From Flavicella sediminum (lineage in GTDB: Bacteria; Bacteroidota; Bacteroidia; Flavobacteriales; Flavobacteriaceae), in assembly GCF_006381105.1 (NCBI RefSeq), contig NZ_VDET01000002.1:62001-126000 (forward strand): 64,000 nucleotides of DNA. Reading direction: 5' to 3'. Position numbers and translations under genes: made by a program. This document shows, one piece after another, positions 57,484 through 64,000 of the stretch (position 1 is its first letter; every line of letters starts with the position of its first letter). Under the pieces are notes generated by a model. It made no database searches and was not told the DNA's origin. It saw nothing but the letters and a program-made list of their open reading frames with translations.

Positions 57484-57711
57484 TTACAAATCAAAAACAG
57501 AGGTTCTTTTGGTGTACACCATATCCTTCAATTTTAGCAAAAAAGCCAAAGTTAAATACACTCCAAATGAAACGCCCAGTGTTACAAACGACAAATAGAT
57601 AAAAAACAAACGGATGTTTTTAGCCCCAACACCTAATCGATCTGAAAACCGAGCAGACACATTAAATCCGTGGCGTTCAAAATAATGACGTAAGTTATGT
57701 ATGATTTTCAT
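57484..57711 (-). CDS. PspC-domain protein
   Basis: 75 residues from ATG 57711. A further upstream start would add 16 residues but is not needed for the domain. The sequence (FERHGFNVSARFSDRLGVGAKNIRLFF, then a membrane helix YLSFVTLGVSFGVYLTLAFLL, then KDMVYTKRTSVFDL) is the PspC family as found in flavobacteria. PspC is an inner-membrane sensor or effector of envelope stress in enterobacteria. Here no pspA or pspF is present. It may share a transcript with the channel gene. Confidence 0.85.
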   Translation of the reverse strand: MKIIHNLRHYFERHGFNVSARFSDRLGVGAKNIRLFFIYLSFVTLGVSFGVYLTLAFLLKLKDMVYTKRTSVFDL

Positions 57712-57872
57712 TCCTGATTTTTGATTACGCAATATACTGAAAGTAATTTGTGTAATCACTTTTTTGAAGCAACAATTAGTTACACCCCTTCAAACAAATT
57801 TCTGAAGGCTATTATTTTTCTATTACTCAATTCATTTCGCAAATCTCCACACTTAAGTTCACCTCATTTATT

Positions 57873-57880
57873 TATATTTG
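57873..57880 (+). promoter_or_regulatory. Predicted uvrA promoter -7 element
   Basis: TATATTTG fits TAnnTTTG and lies 18 bases before the uvrA ATG (57899). It overlaps a TTG at 57878 that could be read as an upstream start, which supports the ATG at 57899. Confidence 0.55.
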
Positions 57881-57898
57881 CTTTTTTCAAAATCTCCT

Positions 57899-60724
57899 AT
57901 GTCAGATCAGCAAGAATATATTGAAGTTTTAGGTGCAAGAGCACACAATTTAAAAAATATTGATGTCAAAATACCTCGAGAAAAATTGGTGGTTATTACC
58001 GGCTTAAGTGGTAGTGGAAAATCTTCCTTGGCATTTGACACAATCTATGCTGAAGGACAAAGACGGTATATTGAAACCTTTTCGGCCTATGCCCGACAGT
58101 TTTTAGGAGGTTTAGAAAGACCTGATGTAGATAAAATTGACGGTTTGTCGCCTGTAATTTCTATTGAACAAAAAACGACTAACAAAAACCCACGATCAAC
58201 GGTTGGAACGATTACAGAAATCTATGATTTTTTACGTTTACTTTTTGCAAGGGCTGCTGATGCCTATTCTTATGTCACCAACGAAAAGATGGTTAGCTAT
58301 AGTGATGCGCAAATTCGAGATTTAATACTAGAGGTTTACAAGGACAAGAAAACGATTTTATTAGCGCCAATTATCAAATCGAGAAAAGGACATTACCGTG
58401 AATTGTTTGAACAAATTGCCAAACAAGGTTTTGCAAAAGTTCGTGTGGATGGAGAAATTGTAGACATTGTAAAAGGCATGCGATTGGATAGATATAAAAC
58501 GCACGACATTGAAATTGTTGTCGATCGCTTATTGATCAATGACTCTGTTATCAAACGTTTGGAAGAAAGTATCAAAACAACCTTGTATGCTGGTGACAAT
58601 ATTTTAATGACCTTAGAGCATGATGGAGACGAGCCAAGGTATTTTAGTAAAAACTTGATGTGCCCAACTTCTGGAATTTCTTATCCAGATCCTGAGCCTA
58701 ACATGTTTTCATTCAACTCACCTAAAGGTGCTTGTTCTAAATGTAACGGACTTGGCGTTATAAACGATATCAATATAGATAAAGTAATTCCAGATCCTAA
58801 AATAGCCATTAGTGCAGGAGGAATAATTCCATTAGGAGAACAAAAAAATACGTGGATTTTTAAGCAACTGCAAACTATTGCAGAACGTTTTAAATTTAAA
58901 TTAACCGACCCTATTGATGAAATTCCTGCTGAAGCATTAGAAATTATTTTAAAAGGGGGCAATGAAAAGTTCGAAATCTCTTCTAAAACACTGGGTATTA
59001 CCAGAAATTACGAAATAGACTTTGAAGGAATTGTATCCTTTATTACTGGGCAATATGACAATACTGAATCTACTTCTATAAAGCGCTGGGCGAAGGCTTT
59101 TATGGATCAAATAAAATGCCCAAGTTGTCATGGAAACCGCTTGAAAAAAGAAGCTTTATTTTTTAAAGTCAATGAGAAAAATATTTCTGAATTGGCACAA
59201 ATGGATGTGATTGAATTGGCCAAATGGTTTGAAAACTTAGAGCCACTTCTTTCAGAAAAACAAAAAATTATTGGTTCAGAAATACTAAAAGAAATCCGTA
59301 CTCGAATTCAATTTCTATTAGATGTAGGTTTGGACTACTTAACCATTGACAGAACCTCTAAATCATTATCCGGAGGAGAAGCACAACGTATTCGACTGGC
59401 AACGCAAATAGGCTCTCAATTGGTAGGTGTATTGTATATTTTAGACGAACCTAGTATTGGTTTGCATCAAAGAGATAACGAACGTTTGATCAACTCTCTA
59501 ATCAAACTTCGCGATATAGGAAACTCTGTTTTGGTAGTAGAGCATGACAAAGACATGATGGAATGTGCTGATTATGTTTTAGACATTGGTCCTGGCGCAG
59601 GGAAATATGGCGGTGAAATTGTAAGCAAGGGAACCTTTAAAGAAATGATCAAAGGAGACACCCTAACAGCAGATTACCTTACAGAAAGAAAGAAAATTGA
59701 AGTCCCAAAAACACGCCGAGAAGGAAACGGAAAAAAATTAATTTTAAAAGGAGCGACAGGAAATAATTTAAAAAATGTTTCGGCGACATTTCCATTAGGA
59801 AAAATGATTTGTGTTACTGGCGTTTCAGGAAGTGGAAAATCTTCTTTGATAAACGGAACGCTATACCCTATTCTAAACAAGCATATTTATAGAGGTGTTA
59901 AAGAACCTATGCCTTACAAATCTATCAAAGGCTTGGAACATATTGATAAAATTATCGACATTGACCAATCTCCTATAGGAAGAACGCCAAGATCTAACCC
60001 TGCCACTTATACTGGCGTTTTTAGTGAAATTAGAGCTTTGTATACAAAAACGCCTGAAGCGATGATTCGTGGTTACAAAGCGGGAAGGTTTTCGTTTAAT
60101 GTAAAAGGTGGGCGTTGTGAAACTTGCCAAGGAGGTGGAATGCGTATTATTGAAATGAATTTTTTACCTGATGTTTATGTGGAATGTGAAACCTGTATGG
60201 GAAAACGTTTTAACAGAGAAACACTAGAAATTCGCTACAAAGGAAAATCAATTTCTGATGTTTTAAACATGACCATCAATGAAGCGGTTCCCTTTTTTGA
60301 AGCAATACCTAAAATTCATAATAAAATAAAAACCATAAAAGATGTCGGACTGGGCTATATAACCTTAGGGCAACAGTCTACAACTTTATCTGGTGGTGAA
60401 GCACAGCGTATAAAACTAGCAGCAGAATTATCAAAAAGAGATACTGGAAACACTTTTTATATTTTAGACGAACCCACTACAGGTTTGCATTTTGAAGATA
60501 TAAATGTATTGATGAAGGTGCTAAACAAGTTGACCGATAAAGGAAATACGGTTTTAATTATTGAACACAATATGGATGTAATCAAACTTGCCGATTATAT
60601 TATTGACGTTGGCTTGGAAGGTGGAAAAAATGGGGGGACCATTTTATGCACAGGGACACCTGAAGAAATTGTAAAAAACAAAAAAAGCTATACAGCTAAG
60701 TTTTTAAAGAAAGAACTGCACTAG
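57899..60724 (+). CDS. uvrA: Excinuclease ABC subunit A
   Basis: 941 residues from ATG 57899. Two ABC ATPase halves each contain Walker A (GLSGSGKSS at 35-43; GVSGSGKSS near 640), the signature LSGGEAQRI and a Walker B (VLYILDEPS; TFYILDEPT). Zinc motifs are CSKCNGLG, CPSCHGNR and the pair CETCQGGG and CETCMGKR. It recognises damaged DNA with UvrB in nucleotide excision repair. Length and motifs are full; nothing indicates damage. It is transcribed alone, divergent from the PspC/channel genes. No intrinsic terminator with a T run is visible after it. Confidence 0.97.
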   Translation: MSDQQEYIEVLGARAHNLKNIDVKIPREKLVVITGLSGSGKSSLAFDTIYAEGQRRYIETFSAYARQFLGGLERPDVDKIDGLSPVISIEQKTTNKNPRSTVGTITEIYDFLRLLFARAADAYSYVTNEKMVSYSDAQIRDLILEVYKDKKTILLAPIIKSRKGHYRELFEQIAKQGFAKVRVDGEIVDIVKGMRLDRYKTHDIEIVVDRLLINDSVIKRLEESIKTTLYAGDNILMTLEHDGDEPRYFSKNLMCPTSGISYPDPEPNMFSFNSPKGACSKCNGLGVINDINIDKVIPDPKIAISAGGIIPLGEQKNTWIFKQLQTIAERFKFKLTDPIDEIPAEALEIILKGGNEKFEISSKTLGITRNYEIDFEGIVSFITGQYDNTESTSIKRWAKAFMDQIKCPSCHGNRLKKEALFFKVNEKNISELAQMDVIELAKWFENLEPLLSEKQKIIGSEILKEIRTRIQFLLDVGLDYLTIDRTSKSLSGGEAQRIRLATQIGSQLVGVLYILDEPSIGLHQRDNERLINSLIKLRDIGNSVLVVEHDKDMMECADYVLDIGPGAGKYGGEIVSKGTFKEMIKGDTLTADYLTERKKIEVPKTRREGNGKKLILKGATGNNLKNVSATFPLGKMICVTGVSGSGKSSLINGTLYPILNKHIYRGVKEPMPYKSIKGLEHIDKIIDIDQSPIGRTPRSNPATYTGVFSEIRALYTKTPEAMIRGYKAGRFSFNVKGGRCETCQGGGMRIIEMNFLPDVYVECETCMGKRFNRETLEIRYKGKSISDVLNMTINEAVPFFEAIPKIHNKIKTIKDVGLGYITLGQQSTTLSGGEAQRIKLAAELSKRDTGNTFYILDEPTTGLHFEDINVLMKVLNKLTDKGNTVLIIEHNMDVIKLADYIIDVGLEGGKNGGTILCTGTPEEIVKNKKSYTAKFLKKELH

Positions 60725-60807
60725 CTTTAAGCTTTGTAAAAAAGGCATTTAAAACTTAATACCGGTACAACAAAAATTAATTTCATTTTAAATTTCAACT
60801 TGGAACA

Positions 60808-60823
60808 CAGCAATATATTGCTG
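60808..60823. promoter_or_regulatory. Perfect 16-base palindrome downstream of uvrA
   Basis: CAGCAATATATTGCTG is a perfect palindrome in the 256-base gap between uvrA and the signalling operon. It is not followed by a T run. It could be a protein site or a weak RNA hairpin. Otherwise the gap holds only the NarL-type dyad and no other gene that I can see. Confidence 0.35.
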
Positions 60824-60900
60824 AAAATATTTTACATTTAGGCATGTTTTCTAAAAAAGCTATGGAAAAACAGCCGCCTACTTGTCACAATTCTACTTTA

Positions 60901-60916
60901 TACCCATTTGTAGGTA
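60901..60916. promoter_or_regulatory. NarL-type 7-2-7 dyad upstream of the sensor operon
   Basis: TACCCAT, two bases (TT), then GTAGGTA. The left heptamer matches TACYYMT fully; the right one, read inverted (TACCTAC), matches six of seven. Inverted heptamers spaced by two bases are the NarL/NarP arrangement. It lies 65 bases before the start of a three-gene operon that encodes a NarL-family regulator. A near -7 sequence (TAATTTTA, 60940-60947) would place the dyad near -43. Confidence 0.55.
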
Positions 60917-60980
60917 TGTTTTGCTATTTTTTTTCATACTAATTTTAGAAGGTAATTAATTAACCCTTTAAATAAAAAAA

Positions 60981-61406
60981 ATGAGAAAACTTAAAAAAAT
61001 CAAATTTAAAAAAAGAGATAACAAGCAACGTTTTGAAATCTATGGAGATTTAGTGAATGATGAAATTGACGTTATCATAGGGACCTTAAAATGGAAAAAA
61101 AACAAAATCACTCATATAAAGATAGAATACTCTTCAATTCCAAGACAATTTGAAGAAGCACAGTATTGCGAGTCTTCAAATAAAATTTTAATTCACTGTA
61201 GAGTGGATCCGTCTATAACAGAATCTGATTACGGCAACCCAAACGGATTCGGTATCCAAAAGTGTATTTTAGAAGAATATGATATTCCAATTTTCTTATT
61301 AGAATACAAACCTAAAGAAGAATTAAATCGTGACTGTCACCCAATAGGACCTCCAACTAGAGAAGGTAACATTATTGTTGGTGGGCCAGGATTCATAGAA
61401 GATTAA
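60981..61406 (+). CDS. Unrecognised 141-residue protein, first gene of a two-component operon
   Basis: I do not recognise this family. The protein is soluble, with a strongly basic N-terminus (RKLKKIKFKKRDNKQRF) and no signal peptide or membrane helix. It has alternating beta-type segments (DVIIGTLKW, HIKIEYSS), a central SNKILIHCRV and a Pro/Gly-rich tail (HPIGPPTREGNIIVGGPGFIED). Four Cys lie at about 63, 73, 95 and 119. The stop overlaps the histidine kinase start by one base (TAATG), which makes translational coupling and a functional link with the kinase and regulator likely. It may be an output or accessory protein of the signalling system; that is inference only. Confidence 0.7.
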   Translation: MRKLKKIKFKKRDNKQRFEIYGDLVNDEIDVIIGTLKWKKNKITHIKIEYSSIPRQFEEAQYCESSNKILIHCRVDPSITESDYGNPNGFGIQKCILEEYDIPIFLLEYKPKEELNRDCHPIGPPTREGNIIVGGPGFIED

Positions 61407-63178
61407 TGAAGACACACAACTATTTATTATTTATATACATCTCAGGAATATTCTTACTTTTTCCTGAGATTACCTTTTGTCAAAAAACAAACTTCAGCAA
61501 ACTAGAAATTTATGCCAAAACAAAAAACACCGCCGAATTAAAAACGGCCCTAAAAGAAATAGACACTGCACAACTAACTTTAAACGACAAAGGTTTATGG
61601 TATTATTACTTTGCTCGTTTGCACCAATACATAGATAAGCAGGATATTGCTTATAACTATATACTAAAAGCTAAAAATATTGCCAACAAGCTCAATCACA
61701 AAGAGCAACGACTGAATTGCAACCTTTGGCTTTTGGAAATACTTAGTCACAGAAGTAAAGCTACAATTGACTCTGCACCTATTCTAACAGAACTAGAAAG
61801 TGATGCCAAAGCCTTAAACAACAACAAAGCCGTTAGAGAATATTACCGCAGAATTGCCATCCAGTATTTAGATGCAAAAAACGCTCTAAAGGCCATTGAA
61901 TATTTTAATAAAACAATCCCACTCATCATAAAAAAAGAAGACTCCGTTAGAATTGCCTATGTATATATGAATATCGCGACCGTTCACAGTACCGTTTCAA
62001 CAAATCCAGATTCTTCTTTGTTCTATAACAAAAAGGCCATCTTCTTTTTAAAAAAATACAAGGACTTACAAACGCTCGCCTACAACTACAACAACCAAGC
62101 ACAGCAATACAAACTCTTAAAAAAATACGACAAAGCAGTTGAACTATACCAAAAAGCCGATTCAATTAGTTTGAAAGAAAACATCAACTCTTCAAAACTT
62201 ATTTTTTACAAAAACTTAGCAGAAACCTATGAGCTATCGGAGGATTTTAAAAATGCAACATTGTACCTGAATAAGATAACTGCTTTAAAAGATAGCATCA
62301 ACGACACAAAACAAAATATTGCAATTTCAGAAATCAATGAAAAGTACAATAACGAAAAGTTGAGAGCTGACAACTTGGTGATTGATGCCAAACGTAAGAA
62401 AAACAAAAACCTCCTGTTCCTTTCACTTGCCCTATTATTCTTCGGAATTATAACCTTTGTTTTAATTCAAAAAAACACCAAGAAAAAACAACGATTGGCT
62501 GAAAAAGAAAAAGAACTACAAACACAAAAACTAAGCACTGTCTTAAAAGAACAAGAATTGACCATGATAGATGCGATGGTAGCAGGACAAGAAAAAGAAC
62601 GTCAACGTATTGCTAACGACTTACACGATGACCTAGGTAGTTTATTAGCCAATGTTCGTTTGCATTTTGATGCTTTAAAAGAAAAAAAATCGGAAGATTT
62701 ATTTGAACGCACCCATGTATTAATTGACGAAACTTACGACAAGGTTCGCTCACTATCACACGCCAAGAACTCTGGTGTTATTGCCAAACAAGGCTTGTTA
62801 AAAGCCGTTCAAAATATGGCTGATAAAATTTCACAAACAAATAAAATTTCTATTGCGGTATTTGATTATGAATTGAATGAACGCCTAGAAAACAGCTTGG
62901 AGATTACTTTATTCCGAATTTTACAAGAATTGATTACCAACACGCTTAAACACGCAAATGCTTCTGAAATTGAAATTCATTTAACCAACCATGGCGATAC
63001 ATTAAATATTTTATTCGAAGACAATGGAATTGGTTTTGACACCGCTCAAATTCTAGCCAAACACAATGGTATGGGACTTAGCAGTATTGACAAACGCATA
63101 GAACATCTAAACGGCTCTATGAATATTGATTCCATTAAAAACCAAGGCACCACCTTTATAATAGACATTCCTTTATGA
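61406..63178 (+). CDS. TPR-containing sensor histidine kinase (NarX/DesK-type HisKA_3)
   Basis: 590 residues. A signal peptide or first helix (HNYLLFIYISGIFLLFP) is followed by four or more tetratricopeptide repeats (about 85-310, such as ALKAIEYFNKTIPLI and KYDKAVELYQKADSIS) predicted to face the periplasm. A membrane helix lies at about 335-352 (LLFLSLALLFFGIITFVLI) and a coiled coil up to about 395. The phospho-acceptor His407 is in ERQRIANDLHDDLGSLL. The ATPase domain has an N box (ELITNTLKHANASE), DNGIGFD and GMGLSSI. It should autophosphorylate and pass phosphate to the regulator encoded next (4-base overlap). The signal is unknown. Confidence 0.88.
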   Translation: MKTHNYLLFIYISGIFLLFPEITFCQKTNFSKLEIYAKTKNTAELKTALKEIDTAQLTLNDKGLWYYYFARLHQYIDKQDIAYNYILKAKNIANKLNHKEQRLNCNLWLLEILSHRSKATIDSAPILTELESDAKALNNNKAVREYYRRIAIQYLDAKNALKAIEYFNKTIPLIIKKEDSVRIAYVYMNIATVHSTVSTNPDSSLFYNKKAIFFLKKYKDLQTLAYNYNNQAQQYKLLKKYDKAVELYQKADSISLKENINSSKLIFYKNLAETYELSEDFKNATLYLNKITALKDSINDTKQNIAISEINEKYNNEKLRADNLVIDAKRKKNKNLLFLSLALLFFGIITFVLIQKNTKKKQRLAEKEKELQTQKLSTVLKEQELTMIDAMVAGQEKERQRIANDLHDDLGSLLANVRLHFDALKEKKSEDLFERTHVLIDETYDKVRSLSHAKNSGVIAKQGLLKAVQNMADKISQTNKISIAVFDYELNERLENSLEITLFRILQELITNTLKHANASEIEIHLTNHGDTLNILFEDNGIGFDTAQILAKHNGMGLSSIDKRIEHLNGSMNIDSIKNQGTTFIIDIPL

Positions 63179-63798
63179 TACGATTAGCTATAGCCGAAGA
63201 CCATCAATCCTTAATTGACGGTATCAAACTACTTTTAAAATACGAGGAAGGAATTTCCATTATTGGTACAGCCAATGACGGAGAAGAACTAGTTGAACTT
63301 GTAAGCCTAAAAAGACCCAGCATTGTTATTACCGACATACGAATGCCCAAACTTGATGGAATTGCAGCGACAAAAAAAATAAAAAAACTATTTCCTGAAA
63401 TAAAAATACTCGCTTTTACCATGTTTGATCAAACTGATGCTATAGAGCAAATGATTGCTGCAGGAGCTTCTGGTTATATCTTAAAAAACTCTCCATTAAG
63501 TGAAGTCTTAAACGCCATCAAACAAGTAGCCAATGGGGAAACGTATTACGATGCCCATATTGACACCAATAGCTTACAAACAAAAGCAAGCTCTTCTAAA
63601 AAAGGTGTTTTAACCAAAAGACAGATTCAAATTTTAAGACTTATCTCCCAAGGAAAAACTTCTAGAGAAATTGGTGAGGAGCTTTTTATAGGAACACTAA
63701 CGGTTAGTACGCATCGTAAAAATATGATTCAAATTTTAGGTCTCAAAGGCACAGGAGAATTGATGCGTTATGCCCTAGAAAAAAAATACGAATTCTAA
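63175..63798 (+). CDS. NarL/FixJ-family response regulator
   Basis: 207 residues. The receiver domain has acidic residues AEDH near 7-10, phospho-acceptor Asp54 in VITDIRMPKLDG, Thr near 82 in LAFTMFDQ and Lys104 in YILKNSPL. The LuxR-type helix-turn-helix (about 143-205) contains LTKRQIQILRLISQGKTSREIGEELFIGTLTVSTHR, described here as its span. It overlaps the kinase gene by four bases (ATGA), the usual arrangement of cognate pairs. It probably binds the 7-2-7 dyad upstream and regulates its own operon. Confidence 0.92.
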   Translation: MIRLAIAEDHQSLIDGIKLLLKYEEGISIIGTANDGEELVELVSLKRPSIVITDIRMPKLDGIAATKKIKKLFPEIKILAFTMFDQTDAIEQMIAAGASGYILKNSPLSEVLNAIKQVANGETYYDAHIDTNSLQTKASSSKKGVLTKRQIQILRLISQGKTSREIGEELFIGTLTVSTHRKNMIQILGLKGTGELMRYALEKKYEF

Positions 63799-64000
63799 AA
63801 TTTCTTTTTCACTCGCAATTCGATGCACTTCTTTTTTTTTAAAAGAAAACACAGTCCTATACGCAGGTCAACCCAAACACTGTTTTTTATCTCAATTTCT
63901 ACAACAATTGATTTGACTAGCAAAAAGAATTATTATATATTGACTTTTTTATAACCCTTAATTAACTTAGTCCGTATGAGCCCAAATGAAGACAGAAAAA
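63799..64000 (+). other. Window end: AT-rich gap, possible start of the next gene
   Basis: No complete gene is visible after the response regulator. An ATG at 63975 (MSPNEDRK) or at 63986 (MKTEK) begins an open frame that is cut by the window edge. Either could be the next coding region, but eight codons are too few to judge. Confidence 0.25.

Noticed and set aside
57878-57898. Upstream TTG start for uvrA
   Set aside because: The TTG is part of the TATATTTG -7 element; the ATG at 57899 gives the normal N-terminus.
63850-63888. Terminator after the response regulator (ACAGT and ACTGT before a T run)
   Set aside because: Only five pairs with a loop of more than 20 bases; too weak to claim.

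Overview
The window is a 64 kb piece of AT-rich chromosome from a member of the Bacteroidota, almost certainly family Flavobacteriaceae. Evidence: type IX secretion and gliding genes (porV, porU, gldJ, gldA), the order of tRNAs-tuf-tRNA-secE-nusG-rplKAJL-rpoBC, several flavobacterial -7 promoter elements (TAnnTTTG), and almost no Shine-Dalgarno sequences before start codons. I cannot name the genus. I see no IS element, prophage, CRISPR array, rRNA or plasmid function. The window is mostly core genome with a few small accessory spots.

Layout. 1-10.8 kb: envelope genes (start of an Fe-S protein, MlaD-type lipid transport, cell-wall amidase, divergent lptD), then a methylenetetrahydrofolate reductase-like protein, serB, a peptidoglycan-binding protein, ridA and a class A penicillin-binding protein. 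10.8-14.5 kb, minus strand: methylglyoxal synthase, gap and pfkA (with a LacI-type palindrome in the pfkA leader) and a sugar nucleotidyltransferase. 14.5-23.4 kb: tamB, tsaD, gldA, a 50-residue Pmp3/YqaE protein overlapping lipB, a FabH-like synthase and a truncated hemoglobin. 23.4-32.5 kb: porV-porU divergent from gldJ, then murF and an N-acetylglucosamine kinase. 32.5-37.9 kb: an orphan fibronectin-type domain remnant, a lone CpsB-type phosphatase, a LysM/periplasmic-binding protein, guaA, a structured intergenic repeat and a DUF3467 gene.

37.9-52.6 kb, all minus strand: the translation/transcription superoperon. Read in transcription order it is rpsU, xerC-hpf, tRNA-Thr, Tyr, Gly, Thr, tuf, tRNA-Trp, secE, nusG, rplK, rplA, rplJ, rplL, rpoB, rpoC. 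Hairpins sit after tuf, between rplL and rpoB, between rpoB and rpoC, and after rpoC. rpsU (bS21) carries a near-perfect extended Shine-Dalgarno sequence. This fits the bS21 feedback loop described in Flavobacterium johnsoniae.

52.7-64 kb: acyl-CoA dehydrogenase, a helix-hairpin-helix protein, a sodium/alanine symporter with a 19-bp palindrome upstream, a potassium channel, a PspC-domain protein and uvrA. Last comes a three-gene operon (unknown 141-residue protein, TPR sensor histidine kinase, NarL-family response regulator) preceded by a 7-2-7 NarL-type dyad. This operon is the best candidate here for an undescribed signalling unit.

Functional threads: outer-membrane and wall biogenesis (MlaD, amidase, LptD, PBP1, TamB, MurF), type IX secretion and gliding, glycolysis with its methylglyoxal side route, and growth-rate-linked control of the translation machinery.
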